Part shown: positions 40,202 to 50,783 of the stretch, piece by piece
Numbering within the stretch: the first letter of the stretch is position 1
Layout of the letters: the number at the start of each line of letters is the position of its first letter
Origin: Gemmatimonadota bacterium
GTDB taxonomy: Bacteria > Gemmatimonadota > Gemmatimonadetes > Gemmatimonadales > Gemmatimonadaceae
Assembly: GCA_016191225.1 (NCBI GenBank)
Contig: JACPPC010000007.1
Location: 1 to 64,000, forward strand
Reading direction: 5' to 3'
Length of the DNA: 64,000 nucleotides
Made by a program: the position numbers and the translations under genes
The notes under the pieces: generated by a model
The model's database searches: none
Told to the model about the DNA's origin: nothing
Seen by the model: the letters and a program-made list of their open reading frames with translations, nothing else

Positions 40202-40951
40202 TCAGGAACGGACGATGGAACTCCACCCTTCCGCATCGAGGCTCGCCCCGCCCACCAGCAGCCCGTCGACCTCCGGCGCCGCGATCAGCGTCGCGGCGTT
40301 GCCCCGGTTCACGCTGCCGCCGTAGAGAATCGGCACCGAGGCCGCCTTCTCGGCCAGCATCGCCGTGAGGTGCCTGCGCACCACCGCGTGCATCCGGCTC
40401 GCGTCCTCGGGGGTGGCCGTCTTGCCGGTGCCGATCGCCCACACCGGCTCGTAGGCGATGAGCATCTGTGCCACGTCGCGCGGATCGAGCAGCGACAGCC
40501 CGGCCGTCAGCTGCCGGATCACCACCGCCTCGGCCTGCCCCGCCTCCCGCTCGGCGAGCAACTCGCCAATGCAGAGCACCGGCGTCAGCCCCGCGCGCAC
40601 GCCGGAGTGGCACTTGCGGGCCTGCATCTCGTCGGTCTCGCCGAACACGTGGCGCCGTTCGGAGTGGCCCACGAGCACGAGCCGCGCCCCGGCGTCGCGC
40701 GCGATCGCCGCCGAGCTCTCGCCGGTGAAGGCGCCCTTGTCCTCCCAGTGGATGTTCTGCACGCCGAGCAGCAGGTCCTGGCGCTCCCTGATCGCGTCGG
40801 CCACCGCGGCGAAGGCCAAGTCGCTGGGGAAGAACAGCACGCTCCGGTCGGGGCGGCGGGCGTAGTGCGCCAGGAAGGTGCGCATGAATGCCTTCGCCTC
40901 GGTCGGGCCGTGGTTCATCTTCCAGTTCGCGGCGAACACGGGACGCTGCAT
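40202..40951 (-). CDS. tpiA: Triose-phosphate isomerase
   Basis: Interconverts glyceraldehyde-3-phosphate and dihydroxyacetone phosphate. It has 249 residues; Lys11 lies in ANWKMN, His96 in VGHSERR and the catalytic Glu168 in AYEPVWAIGTG. GGGAG is 8 bases before the ATG. It ends the gap-pgk-tpiA block and the long row starting at yicC. Confidence 0.97.
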   Translation of the reverse strand: MQRPVFAANWKMNHGPTEAKAFMRTFLAHYARRPDRSVLFFPSDLAFAAVADAIRERQDLLLGVQNIHWEDKGAFTGESSAAIARDAGARLVLVGHSERRHVFGETDEMQARKCHSGVRAGLTPVLCIGELLAEREAGQAEAVVIRQLTAGLSLLDPRDVAQMLIAYEPVWAIGTGKTATPEDASRMHAVVRRHLTAMLAEKAASVPILYGGSVNRGNAATLIAAPEVDGLLVGGASLDAEGWSSIVRS

Positions 40952-40968
40952 GTCGGGATCTCCCGCGC

Positions 40969-42165
40969 TCAGGCGCGGTCGTCGAGGATGGCGACGCCGG
41001 GAAGCGCCTTGCCCTCGAGGAACTCGAGCGAGGCCCCGCCGCCGGTGGAAACGTGGCTCATGTCGGCCTCGAGGCCGGCCTGTGCGACCGCCGCGGCCGA
41101 GTCTCCCCCGCCGACGATCGTGATCGTCCCCTTCTTCGTCGCCGCGGCCATCGCCCTGGCCACCGCGATCGTGCCGGCGTCGAGCGGCGGCTTCTCGAAC
41201 ACCCCCATTGGCCCGTTCCAGATCACGGTGCGGGCGCTGGCGATCGCGCGGGCGTACGACTCCGCGGTGCGTGGCCCGATGTCGAGCATCGCCTCGCCGG
41301 CCGGGATGCCGTCCTTGTGCACCGCGTGTGCCCTGGCCGCCTCGTCGATCGACGGCGCCACGGTCGCGTCGTGCGGGAGGATCAGCACGGTGCCGGCACG
41401 CTCGATCAGCGCCGCCGCCATCTCCACCCGGTCGGGCTCGACGAGCGACTTCCCGGTCTCGAGGCCCATCGCCCTGTAGAAGGTGCAGGCCATCGCGCCC
41501 CCCACCAGCAGGGCGTCGACCTTGGGCAGGAGCGCCTCGATCACGTCGATCTTGCCCGAGATCTTGGAGCCGCCGAGGATGGCGACGAAGGGCCGCTTGG
41601 GCCGGTCGAGGGCGTCGCCGAGGTAGTCGAGCTCCTTCTGCATCAGCAGCCCCGCCACGGCGGGCTTGAGCACGCGCGCGACGCCCTCGGTGCTGGCGTG
41701 GGCGCGGTGCGCGGAGCCAAAGGCATCGTCCACGTACAGGTCGCCGAGCCGGGCGAGCCGCTGCGACAGCGCGGCATCGTTCTTCTCCTCGCCCGGGAGG
41801 AAGCGCGTGTTCTCGAGCAGCAGCACGCTCCCCGGCGCGAGCGCGGTGGTCGCGGCCACGGCGGCGTCGGTGTCGGTCTCGCCGAGAAAGCCGACGGGGA
41901 AGGACGCGAGCTCCTCGAGCCGTGCCGCCACCGGGGCGAGCGAGTATGCCGGGTCGGGGCCGCCCTTGGGACGACCGAGGTGCGACAGCAGGACGACCCT
42001 CGCGCCGCCCCGCACGAGTCGGTCGAGGGTCGGCAGCGCGGCGGTGATGCGGGTGTCGTCGGTGACGCGCGCTCCGTCGAGGGGCACGTTGAAGTCCACG
42101 CGGACGAGGGCGCGCCTGCCGCGCAGCTGCGCGGGGGCGAGGTCGGCGATGGTCAGCTTGGCCAT
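40969..42165 (-). CDS. pgk: Phosphoglycerate kinase
   Basis: Glycolytic kinase of 398 residues making ATP from 1,3-bisphosphoglycerate. Motifs are [10 protein letters not shown] near 22-31, [10 protein letters not shown] near 59-68, GGSKISGKI in the hinge, and the C-terminal nucleotide loop GGGDSAAAV. The open frame extends 95 codons upstream over the small membrane protein gene; ATG 42165 is the family start. The upstream ribosome binding site is poor. Confidence 0.97.
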   Translation of the reverse strand: MAKLTIADLAPAQLRGRRALVRVDFNVPLDGARVTDDTRITAALPTLDRLVRGGARVVLLSHLGRPKGGPDPAYSLAPVAARLEELASFPVGFLGETDTDAAVAATTALAPGSVLLLENTRFLPGEEKNDAALSQRLARLGDLYVDDAFGSAHRAHASTEGVARVLKPAVAGLLMQKELDYLGDALDRPKRPFVAILGGSKISGKIDVIEALLPKVDALLVGGAMACTFYRAMGLETGKSLVEPDRVEMAAALIERAGTVLILPHDATVAPSIDEAARAHAVHKDGIPAGEAMLDIGPRTAESYARAIASARTVIWNGPMGVFEKPPLDAGTIAVARAMAAATKKGTITIVGGGDSAAAVAQAGLEADMSHVSTGGGASLEFLEGKALPGVAILDDRA

Positions 42166-42190
42166 GGGACGCTGGTGGAGTTGGAGTGCG

Positions 42191-42466
42191 TCAGGACGAG
42201 GGGCCGAAGCGGCCGGTGGCGCGGAGCAACGACCAGGCCACGAAGCCCACGCCGGCGATGCCGAGCAGCGCCCCGCCGGCCACGAGGTCGTCGGGGCGCC
42301 GCGCATCGCGCATGGCGATCGTCCAGTCGGGAGTCGCCGGCACCCCCTCGACCTGCATCGTGTGCTGCAGGTGCCGGGCGCGGGCAACGGTGCCGATCGC
42401 GCCCAGGATGCAGAGCAGTCCGCCGGCCAGGGCGAGTCGCCCGCGGGCATCCTGGGGCATGCTCAC
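42191..42466 (-). CDS. Small two-helix membrane protein, unknown function
   Basis: Ninety-one residues with hydrophobic segments near 10-28 and 60-82 and a polar middle. I do not recognise a family. It sits in the same direction between gap and pgk with short gaps. The start may be GTG 42466 or the ATG two codons later. The unbroken frame, position and two helices suggest a real gene. Confidence 0.65.
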   Translation of the reverse strand: MSMPQDARGRLALAGGLLCILGAIGTVARARHLQHTMQVEGVPATPDWTIAMRDARRPDDLVAGGALLGIAGVGFVAWSLLRATGRFGPSS

Positions 42467-42494
42467 GATCGCCGCTCGGGCGGGGTCGCCGGGG

Positions 42495-43508
<1,014 letters not shown>

Positions 43509-43525
43509 GGGCGAAACGAGTCCTC

Positions 43526-44314
43526 TCAGGATGCGTACCGGTCGCCGCTGGCGCGGGCCCGGCCAAAGGTCACGTAGCTCACGATGCGGGCGCCCGCCTC
43601 CACCAGGGTGGCGGCACACGCGTTGAGGGTCGCTGCGGTGGTGACGACGTCGTCCACCAGGACGACGTGGGCGCCGCGCAGCTCCGCGCGCGCGACCGTC
43701 GACGGCGCGAAGCGACCATGAACATTGCCGCGCCGCTCCTCCGGGGTCAACCGCGTCTGGCTCTCGGCGCGCGCGCCGGCCTTCGTGCGCCGCAGCACAT
43801 CGCCGCGCACCGGAATGTCCCAGTGCGGCGCCAGCGCCGCGGCCAGGCGCTCGGCCTGGTTGAAGCCCCGCTCGCGCTCCCGCGCCGCGGCCAGTGGCAC
43901 GGGCACCAGCATTCGCCGCTCGGCGACCACGTCACGGGGCCAGTCGAGCCTCGCCAGCCGCGCCGCCATCGCGCTGGCGGTCGCCGGCCAGCCGCGGTAC
44001 TTGAGGGCGTGCACGATCGCGCCTCCCGCTGCCTCGGGCACCCAGCACCACGATCGCACGGCGCGCACGAATGGCGGCAGCAGGTCGCACCACTGGCACC
44101 GCGAGACCCCCGCCGGCAGCGGATGGCCGCAGCGCGCACACTGTGGCTGCGGCAGTCGCACGCACCGGCTCCAGCAGGTGCCGCAGACAACGCCGTCGTC
44201 GGCCGGCGCCAGCGGCCGCGCGCACGACACGCAGTGCAGCGGCATCGTGAAGGCCGCTGCGGCCCGCAGCGCCGCGGCCACGGCGTGCCCCACCCGCGCG
44301 TACGCGTCGCTCAC
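43526..44314 (-). CDS. comF: ComF family protein with phosphoribosyltransferase fold
   Basis: A 262-residue ComF-type protein; the family is linked to DNA uptake in naturally competent bacteria. The N-terminus has cysteine pairs of a zinc-ribbon type (CVSC, CGTC, CARC, CQWC). The C-terminal half has the PRPP motif [13 protein letters not shown] and the upstream [11 protein letters not shown] block. It starts with GTG overlapping the aroE stop. Confidence 0.9.
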   Translation of the reverse strand: MSDAYARVGHAVAAALRAAAAFTMPLHCVSCARPLAPADDGVVCGTCWSRCVRLPQPQCARCGHPLPAGVSRCQWCDLLPPFVRAVRSWCWVPEAAGGAIVHALKYRGWPATASAMAARLARLDWPRDVVAERRMLVPVPLAAARERERGFNQAERLAAALAPHWDIPVRGDVLRRTKAGARAESQTRLTPEERRGNVHGRFAPSTVARAELRGAHVVLVDDVVTTAATLNACAATLVEAGARIVSYVTFGRARASGDRYAS

Positions 44315-45120
44315 GCCACGCTCGCGCGCATCGCCGCGCGGTCGGGGGCAAGGCCGAACCAGCGCTCGAACGACAGCGCCCCCTGCTCGAGGAGCATCCC
44401 GAGCCCGTCAGCCGCGGCGTGCCCACGGCCGCGAGCGGCCAGCACCCACGGGGTCTCGCCGCGCCGGTACACGAGGTCGAGCACCGTGGCCCCCGGATCG
44501 AGCCACTCCACCGGGCACGGCTGGGCGTCGTCGCGCATTCCCACCGGCGTGGCGTTGACCACCAGGGCGGCGCCGCGAACGGCGGCCACCTCGGACTCAC
44601 TTGCCATCGCCACGCCGGGAAAGCGCTCCGCCAGCGACCGCGCCGCCTCGGGGCGACGGCTCCACAGCCGCAGCGCCCCTCCCCCCCACGCCCCGGCCGC
44701 GGTCAACACGGCCGCCGCCGCGCCGCCCGCGCCGAGCACGGCCACGTCGGCGCGGTCGGGGAGCGACGGCAGGAGGGCGCGCACCGCCGCCTCCACGCCG
44801 GCAACGTCGGTGTTGTCGCCCGCCAGCGTTCCGTCGTCGCGAGTCCAAAACGTGTTCACCGCGCCGGCGCGCCGGGCGACGCCCGTGATCTCGGCGCAGG
44901 CGGCCAGCATGGCGGCCTTGTGCGGGATGGTGACGTTACCCGCGGCTTGGGCGCGCCGCAGCGCGTCGAGCGTTGCGGCGAGGTCGGCCGGCGCGACGTC
45001 GAGCGCCTCGTACTCCGTGGCCAGCCCTGCCGCGCGCAACGCCGCGTTCTGGAAGGCCGGGGAGAGCGAGTGCGCGACCGGGTGACCGAGCAGGACCAGC
45101 CGCCCCGGGAGCCGCGTCAC
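44311..45120 (-). CDS. aroE: Shikimate dehydrogenase
   Basis: NADPH-dependent reduction of 3-dehydroshikimate in aromatic amino acid synthesis. The 269-residue protein has the substrate segment HPVAHSLSPAFQNAAL near 13-28, NVTIPHK near 62-68 with the catalytic Lys, GDNTDVAG, and the cofactor loop VLGAGGAAAAV. The start is a GTG overlapping the phosphatase gene (GTGA at 45117-45120). The longer upstream frame is a shadow. Confidence 0.93.
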   Translation of the reverse strand: MTRLPGRLVLLGHPVAHSLSPAFQNAALRAAGLATEYEALDVAPADLAATLDALRRAQAAGNVTIPHKAAMLAACAEITGVARRAGAVNTFWTRDDGTLAGDNTDVAGVEAAVRALLPSLPDRADVAVLGAGGAAAAVLTAAGAWGGGALRLWSRRPEAARSLAERFPGVAMASESEVAAVRGAALVVNATPVGMRDDAQPCPVEWLDPGATVLDLVYRRGETPWVLAARGRGHAAADGLGMLLEQGALSFERWFGLAPDRAAMRASVA

Positions 45121-45590
45121 GATGCCCCCGAACCGCGATCGGCGAGCACGCGGTCGAACACCCGTGCCAGCTGCTCCTCGAGCTCGGCGTAGGTCGCGCG
45201 GTACACGTCGAGGTCCCCGCCAAAGGGGTCGCTCACCGGCGCCTGCGAGGCGCCGTGCGATGCGTAGGCCGAGAGCAGGTGCGCCTTGCGCTCCCCGCCG
45301 AGCACTTCGATGCGCTCGAGATGGTGCGGCCCCATGGCCAGGATGAGGTCGGCCTGCGCGACGAGTTCCCGCGTCAGCTGCCGGGCGCGGTGCAGCGACA
45401 GGTCGAGGTTGTGCTCGAGCCCCACGAGGAGCGACCCGTCCGACGCCGATGCGCCCTCCCAGGCGCTCGTCCCCGCGCTCGCCGTCTCGACGGCGCCGGG
45501 GGCGCGCTCGCCCGCGATCCGTCGGGCGAGCGCCTCGGCGAGCGGGCTGCGGCAGGTGTTCCCGGTGCAGACGAACAGGATGCGCATCAT
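45117..45590 (-). CDS. Low-molecular-weight protein phosphatase
   Basis: Low-molecular-weight tyrosine phosphatase fold, 157 residues. The P-loop VCTGNTCRSP (C-x5-R) is near 7-16 and the general acid lies in SDPFGGD. It is downstream of a Sua5-type gene; in Bacillus the similar pair ywlC-ywlE includes the arginine phosphatase YwlE, so arginine rather than tyrosine phosphate is possible. A Thr rather than Ile follows Asn in the P-loop. Two ATGs in a row (45590 and 45587) overlap the upstream stop. Confidence 0.88.
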   Translation of the reverse strand: MMRILFVCTGNTCRSPLAEALARRIAGERAPGAVETASAGTSAWEGASASDGSLLVGLEHNLDLSLHRARQLTRELVAQADLILAMGPHHLERIEVLGGERKAHLLSAYASHGASQAPVSDPFGGDLDVYRATYAELEEQLARVFDRVLADRGSGAS

Positions 45591-46258
45591 GCGTCCCCCA
45601 CCAGCTCGGGCACCGATTCCCGCAGCGTCGCGGCACTGATCGCGCCCGGGCGGATCACCCGCGGGCGCCGCGCCATGCAATCGACCACCGTCGAGGGCGG
45701 CGACGCGGTCAAGCGGCCCCCGTCGAGCACCCGCAGCAGTCCCTGCGCGACGGCACCGCCGAACTGCGACACAATTTCAGCGGCCGTCCTGGCCGGCGGT
45801 AGCCCGGGAAGGTTGGCGCTCGTGCTCGTGATCGCCTCGCCGTACGCCTGCAGCAGTCGCAGCAACCCGGTGTGCGACGTCCAGCGCACGGCGATGCCCC
45901 CCTCGGGGCCGCGCAGCAGGGCCGGCACGCGCCGCTCCCCGCCCGGGAGGACCAGGGTCAGAGGCCCCGGCCAGTAGCGCGCCGCCAGCCGCGACGCCGC
46001 CGGCGTGAGCCGGAGCCCGATCCGCGTCAGCATCTCGCTGCCGTTCACGAGCAGCAGGAATGGCTTCGACGGTGGCCGGCGCTTGAGCGCCAACAGCGAC
46101 TCGACGGCCGCATGGTCGATGCTCGTCCCGAAGCCGTACACGGTCTCCGTCGGGTAGCCGAGCACGCGGCCGGCCTGCAGGTGCGCGATCGTCCTGTCGA
46201 TGGCGGCGTCGATCTCCGCCGGCGACCAGAACGGGATCGCCCGGGGCTCGGCGCTCAC
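45587..46258 (-). CDS. L-threonylcarbamoyladenylate synthase, Sua5/YrdC/YwlC type
   Basis: Makes threonylcarbamoyl-AMP for the t6A modification of tRNAs reading ANN codons. The KRPPSKP-type substrate loop appears as LKRRPPSKPFLLLV, with GYPTETVYGFG near the N-terminus and TSTSANLPG later. At 223 residues it is the short form without the C-terminal Sua5 domain. It begins with a GTG overlapping ispD. Confidence 0.92.
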   Translation of the reverse strand: MSAEPRAIPFWSPAEIDAAIDRTIAHLQAGRVLGYPTETVYGFGTSIDHAAVESLLALKRRPPSKPFLLLVNGSEMLTRIGLRLTPAASRLAARYWPGPLTLVLPGGERRVPALLRGPEGGIAVRWTSHTGLLRLLQAYGEAITSTSANLPGLPPARTAAEIVSQFGGAVAQGLLRVLDGGRLTASPPSTVVDCMARRPRVIRPGAISAATLRESVPELVGDA

Positions 46259-47004
46259 TCGGGGGTGTCGGCCAGGGCGTCGGCGCGCGCGAAGTCCGCC
46301 TCGCTCGTCACCTTGAGCGCCTTCTCGCTTCCCCGCACGACCACCACCGGGAAGCCAAGGCGCTCGCAGAGGGCGGCATCGTCGGTGGCGGACACGCCGT
46401 CGCGCCGGGCGGCACGGTGGGCGGCGAGGATCATGTCGCGCGGAAAGCCCTGCGGAGTCTGGGCCCGCCAGAGTCCGTCGCGGTCCACCGTCTCGATCAC
46501 CCGGCCGTCGGCGCCGACGCGCTTGAGGGTGTCGGTCACGGGGAGCGCCGCGATCGCCCCGGTGCCGGCGCGCGCCGCGCCGATCACGCGGCCGATCATC
46601 GCCTCGGTCGCCAGCGGGCGCGCGGCGTCGTGGATCAGCACGACCCGCGCGTCATCGGGCACGTCGCCGAGCCCGTTCCACACCGACTCGGCCCGCTCGC
46701 GGCCGCCGTGCGCGAGGAGCAGGCGGTCGGTGTCGCACTGGAGGAGCCAGGGTGGCGGGTCGGCCACGTAGTCGCGCGGGAGGACCACGACCACCAGTCC
46801 CACGTCGCGGCGGGACTGCAGCCGCTGCACCGAGTGGAGCAGCATCGGCTTGCCGGCCACCCAGCGGAACTGCTTGAGCTCGCCGCCGCCCACGCGCCTG
46901 CCGCTCCCGCCCGCGACGATCACGGCGCAGACATCGGGCACCGCCGGCGCCTGTCCTTCACCGGTGCCGGGCGCGGGACCCGCGGTGGCGCCCGGTCCCG
47001 TCAC
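46255..47004 (-). CDS. ispD: 2-C-methyl-D-erythritol 4-phosphate cytidylyltransferase
   Basis: Third step of the MEP isoprenoid pathway, transferring CMP to methylerythritol phosphate. It has 249 residues with the nucleotidyltransferase entry VIVAGGSGRRVGGGELKQF near 28-46, VLIHDAARPL, and PVTDTLKRV. A Pro/Gly/Ala-rich extension of about 22 residues precedes the core. No ispF partner is adjacent. The start is a GTG overlapping radA. Confidence 0.94.
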   Translation of the reverse strand: MTGPGATAGPAPGTGEGQAPAVPDVCAVIVAGGSGRRVGGGELKQFRWVAGKPMLLHSVQRLQSRRDVGLVVVVLPRDYVADPPPWLLQCDTDRLLLAHGGRERAESVWNGLGDVPDDARVVLIHDAARPLATEAMIGRVIGAARAGTGAIAALPVTDTLKRVGADGRVIETVDRDGLWRAQTPQGFPRDMILAAHRAARRDGVSATDDAALCERLGFPVVVVRGSEKALKVTSEADFARADALADTPE

Positions 47005-48401
47005 GCGAAGGCCCGCTCGAACAGCTCGCCCACCGTCCGGACGGGAATCACCTCCAGTCCCCGGGGGGGCTTGCGCGGCACGCTGCGCTCGGAGAGCCAG
47101 GCGCGCGTCATCCCCATGCGCGCCGCCTCGGCCAGCCGCCGCTCGGCCTGCGACACGGGGCGGATCTCGCCCCCCAGCCCCACCTCGCCAAGGAAGACCG
47201 CGTCGCGCGGGAGCGACCGGTCATGCACCGAGCTCGCCAGCGCCGCGGCGACCGCAAGGTCGCCGGCCGGTTCGCCCATCCGCACGCCGCCGACCACGTT
47301 CAGGAAGACGTCGAGCGGTGCGAACGAGACGCCCGCGCGCTTGTCGAGCACGGCGAGGAGGAGCGACAACCGCCGGCCGTCGTAGCCCGTGGACACCCGC
47401 TGCGGCGTTCCGTAGCCCGCCTTGGCGGCGAGCGCCTGCACCTCGACCAGCACCGGCCGCGTTCCCTCCAGCAGCGCGGTCACCGCGCTCCCGCTCGCCG
47501 TCGAGGTGCGGTCGCCGAGGAAGAGCTCGCTCGGGTTGGCCACCGCCTCGAGCCCCTGCTGGGTCATGCGGAAGACGCCGATCTCGTCCACCGAGCCGAA
47601 GCGGTTCTTGGTGGCGCGCAGGATGCGGTGGTCGAGGGCCCCCTCGCCCTCGAAGTAGAGCACCGTGTCCACGATGTGCTCGAGAGTCTTGGGACCGGCG
47701 ATCCCGCCCCCCTTGGTCACGTGGCCGACGAGGAGCACGGTGATCCCCGTCTCCTTGGCGAGCCGCATCAGCCGTGCGGCGCACTCCCGCACCTGTCCCA
47801 CATTGCCGGGGGCCCCCTCGAGGTCCTGCGTGAACACGGTCTGGATCGAGTCGACCACGATCGCCGCCGGCTGTGCCGCGAGCGCCGTGGCGATGATCGT
47901 CTCGAGGCGGGTCTCGCTGAGCAGCGACACGCGGCCGGCGTCGGCGCCCAGCCGGTCCGCGCGAAGCCGCACCTGCAACGGCGACTCCTCGCCGCTCACG
48001 TACAGCGCCGCCCTTCCCATCGCGTCGAGCTGCGCCGCGACCTGCAGCAGCAGCGTGCTCTTGCCGATCCCGGGCTCGCCGCCCACGAGCACGACCGACC
48101 CCGGCACCACCCCGCCGCCGAGCACGAAGTCGAACTCGGCGATCCCGGTGCGCCACCGGTCGGCCTCCCCGCCCACGACGTCGCGCAGCAGGGTCGCCCG
48201 CGCCGCCACACCCCCGTGTGCGAGCGCGGCGTGGCCCAGCGCCCGCTTCGCGCTCTTCCCCTTGCCGGTGGGCGCGGCCACCGCCACCGGCTCCTCCGCC
48301 AGCGTGTTCCACTCGCCGCACTGCTCGCAGCGACCGGCCCACTTCGGAAACTCCGCACCGCAGTCGGTGCAGCGGTAGGCGGTGCGCGCGCGCGGGCTCA
48401 C
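47001..48401 (-). CDS. radA: DNA repair protein RadA
   Basis: RecA-related ATPase that helps branch migration during recombinational repair. The zinc finger is Cys11, Cys14, Cys25 and Cys28 (CTDCGAEF, CEQCGEW). Walker A is GGEPGIGKST near 100-109. The RadA-specific TKNRFGS motif follows, then the C-terminal Lon-protease-like domain. It has 466 residues and starts with a GTG overlapping the dnaB stop. Confidence 0.96.
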   Translation of the reverse strand: MSPRARTAYRCTDCGAEFPKWAGRCEQCGEWNTLAEEPVAVAAPTGKGKSAKRALGHAALAHGGVAARATLLRDVVGGEADRWRTGIAEFDFVLGGGVVPGSVVLVGGEPGIGKSTLLLQVAAQLDAMGRAALYVSGEESPLQVRLRADRLGADAGRVSLLSETRLETIIATALAAQPAAIVVDSIQTVFTQDLEGAPGNVGQVRECAARLMRLAKETGITVLLVGHVTKGGGIAGPKTLEHIVDTVLYFEGEGALDHRILRATKNRFGSVDEIGVFRMTQQGLEAVANPSELFLGDRTSTASGSAVTALLEGTRPVLVEVQALAAKAGYGTPQRVSTGYDGRRLSLLLAVLDKRAGVSFAPLDVFLNVVGGVRMGEPAGDLAVAAALASSVHDRSLPRDAVFLGEVGLGGEIRPVSQAERRLAEAARMGMTRAWLSERSVPRKPPRGLEVIPVRTVGELFERAFA

Positions 48402-49822
48402 GATTCCGGCGTGCGAGCCGAGAAGTTGTCGAAGCGGGTGTACTGGCGGTGGAACATCAGGTCGAACGACCCGGTCGGGCCGTTGCGCTGCTTGAGCACG
48501 AGGATCTCGGCCCGGCCGTCAAGCACGTTGCCGTCCTTGTCGCGGGCGATGCCCTGGGCGTCCTTCTCCGCGTAGTAGTCGGGGCGGTAGAGGCCGATCA
48601 CGAGGTCGGCGTCCTGCTCGATCGCCCCCGACTCGCGGAGGTCGGAGAGCTGCGGGCGTCCCTTGGACTCGCCGGTGCGCTGCTCCGGGGCGCGCGAGAG
48701 CTGCGACAGGGCGAGCACCGGCACCTGCAGCTCCTTGGCCAGCGCCTTGAGCTGCCGCGAGATCGCGCTGATCTCCTGCTGGCGGCTCTCCGCGTTGGCC
48801 GGTCCCTGGATCAGCTGCAGGTAGTCGACGACGACGAGCCCCAGCCCGACGTCGGCCTTGAGCCGCCGCGCCCGCGACCGCATCTCGAGGAGGGTGATCC
48901 CCGAGCTGTCGTCGATGTAGATCGGGGCGCTGTTGAGGATCCCGACCGCCCGCGCGATGCGCGGCATGTCGTCGTCCCGCAGCAGCCCCTTCCGGATCTT
49001 CTGCGCGTCCACCCGCGCCTCGCTCGAGATGATGCGCTCCATGAGCGAATCCTTACTCATTTCGAGGCTGAACAGCGCAACCGGGACATTTTCGGAGATG
49101 GCGGCGTGTTGCGCGACGTTGAGCACGAAGGCCGTCTTCCCCATGCTCGGCCGGGCGGCGATGATGACCAGTTCCGAGGGCTGGAAGCCCGACGTCATGT
49201 CGTCGAGGTCCTTGAAGCCGCTCGCCACCCCGGTGACCGCGCGCCCGCCCCGCTGCAGCGACTCGATCCGCTCCATGGTCGGCCAGAGCAGCTCCTTGAT
49301 GCGCACGAAGCCCCCGGTCCCCTGCGCCTGCGACACCTGGAAGATCTTCTGCTCGGCGTCGTCGAGGAGCTCGGCGGCGGTGAGCCGCCCGTCGAACGCC
49401 TCGCCCACGATCCCGGTGGAGACCTCGATCAGCCGCCGGAGGAGCGCCTTCTCGCGGACGATCCGGGCGTGGAACTCGGTGTTGGACGCCGTCGGCACGG
49501 CGTCCATGAGCACGGCGAGGTACTCCTTGCCGCCGGCGCTCGCGAGGTCGCCGCGCCGCTCGAGCTCGTCGGCCACCGTGAGCGGGTCCACCACCGCCCC
49601 GCGCGTGGTGATCGCGACCATCGCGCGGAAGATCCGCCGGTGCGCCTCCTGGTAGAACATGCTGTCGTCGAGCAGCTCCGTGGCTCGCAGGATCGCGTCC
49701 GCGTCGAGCAGCATTGCCGCCAGCACCGCCTGCTCCGCGTCGGGTGACCAGGGAGCCCGGCGGTCGCGGTAGGGGTCACGCGTCGGTGGCGCGATCGAGT
49801 ATTCGACGGGCGAGCTGGACAT
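48398..49822 (-). CDS. dnaB: Replicative DNA helicase
   Basis: Hexameric helicase at the replication fork, 474 residues. The N-terminal domain begins at APWSPDAEQAVLAAML, and the RecA-type core has Walker A in ARPSMGKTAF and the DYLQLI motif. The ATG at 49822 lies 47 bases inside the uracil-DNA glycosylase gene; no other start codon occurs in frame before the conserved part, so this overlap is probably real. No intein is visible. Confidence 0.95.
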   Translation of the reverse strand: MSSSPVEYSIAPPTRDPYRDRRAPWSPDAEQAVLAAMLLDADAILRATELLDDSMFYQEAHRRIFRAMVAITTRGAVVDPLTVADELERRGDLASAGGKEYLAVLMDAVPTASNTEFHARIVREKALLRRLIEVSTGIVGEAFDGRLTAAELLDDAEQKIFQVSQAQGTGGFVRIKELLWPTMERIESLQRGGRAVTGVASGFKDLDDMTSGFQPSELVIIAARPSMGKTAFVLNVAQHAAISENVPVALFSLEMSKDSLMERIISSEARVDAQKIRKGLLRDDDMPRIARAVGILNSAPIYIDDSSGITLLEMRSRARRLKADVGLGLVVVDYLQLIQGPANAESRQQEISAISRQLKALAKELQVPVLALSQLSRAPEQRTGESKGRPQLSDLRESGAIEQDADLVIGLYRPDYYAEKDAQGIARDKDGNVLDGRAEILVLKQRNGPTGSFDLMFHRQYTRFDNFSARTPES

Positions 49823-50783
49823 CTTCCCAGGTGGGGCGCTTCCAGGACGGGTTGCGAAGCAACGCCGCTGGATGGTAGGTCGCGACGAGCGGTACGCCGT
49901 AGTAGCGGTGCACCGCCCCGCGGAGCTTCGAGATCGGGGTCTTGGTGTCGAGCAGAGTCTGCGCCGCGAACGTCCCCAGCGCCAGAATCACCTTCGGTTG
50001 CAGCAACTCAAGTTGGCGACGGAGGAACGGTGAGCAAGCGGTCACTTCGTCCGGGCTGGGATTGCGGTTTCCCGGCGGGCGGTGCTTGATCACGTTGCAG
50101 ATGAAGACGTCGCGCCGCGTGAGGCCGATGGCAAGGAGGATCTTCTCCAGCAGGTCCCCCGCCCGTCCCACGAACGGCAGCCCCGTCTCGTCCTCGGTCT
50201 GGCCCGGCGCCTCGCCCACGCACACGAAGTCGGCGTTCGGGTTCCCGGTGCCGGGCACCGCCTGCCGGGCCCCGGCGTGGAGGCCGCAGGCGGTGCAGGC
50301 GCGCGTCAGGGCGGCGATCTCCTCGAGCGAATGCACCCCGTCGAGCTGGCCGCCGAACAGCGCCCGTTCGCTCGAGCCGACCACGATGCCGGCGGGCGCG
50401 TCGATCCCCTTCGGCGCCGGCGATGGCGCCCGCGGCCGGCGCCGCTCGACGGTCTCGCGCGCCGGTTCCGCGGGCTCCGCGACCACCGGGTTGACCGGGG
50501 CCACCGGCGCCCTCGGTGCCTCGGGCGGCTGGCTCCCGAGCACGCTCCGCCAGTCCCCCTGCGCCACTGCCGGCGTGTGGCCGATCGCATCGGCGTCGCG
50601 CCCCGCGGCGCTGCGCGCCTGCGTGGCTCGCGGCGTCGGCGCCACGGCGGGGCGCCCGCCCGCGGGCGCCCCCACGATCCGGAGCACCTCATCCACGCTC
50701 ATGCCGTCGAGCACCAGTTCGTGCTCGCCGAGTTCGCGTCGCTGCTCGAGGTAGGCGCGGAGTCGCTCCCGGGCGTCGGTCAC
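49776..50783 (-). CDS. Uracil-DNA glycosylase, family 4 (iron-sulphur)
   Basis: Removes uracil from DNA. The catalytic block GEAPGQTEDETGLPFVGRAG is that of family 4 enzymes, and cysteines for the 4Fe-4S cluster lie in RACTACG, FICNV and EVTACSP. The late motif is ATYHPAALLRNP. The catalytic core is preceded by about 140 residues: a short conserved-looking helix (RAYLEQRRELGEHELVLDGM) and a long Pro/Ala-rich linker, so the 335-residue protein is longer than usual. It starts with a GTG overlapping coaBC. Confidence 0.92.
   Translation of the reverse strand: MTDARERLRAYLEQRRELGEHELVLDGMSVDEVLRIVGAPAGGRPAVAPTPRATQARSAAGRDADAIGHTPAVAQGDWRSVLGSQPPEAPRAPVAPVNPVVAEPAEPARETVERRRPRAPSPAPKGIDAPAGIVVGSSERALFGGQLDGVHSLEEIAALTRACTACGLHAGARQAVPGTGNPNADFVCVGEAPGQTEDETGLPFVGRAGDLLEKILLAIGLTRRDVFICNVIKHRPPGNRNPSPDEVTACSPFLRRQLELLQPKVILALGTFAAQTLLDTKTPISKLRGAVHRYYGVPLVATYHPAALLRNPSWKRPTWEDVQLARRILDRATDA

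Noticed and set aside
39924-40613. Open frame across the tpiA-secG gap
   Set aside because: Half of it is antiphase to tpiA and the rest has no recognisable motif or protein-like pattern.
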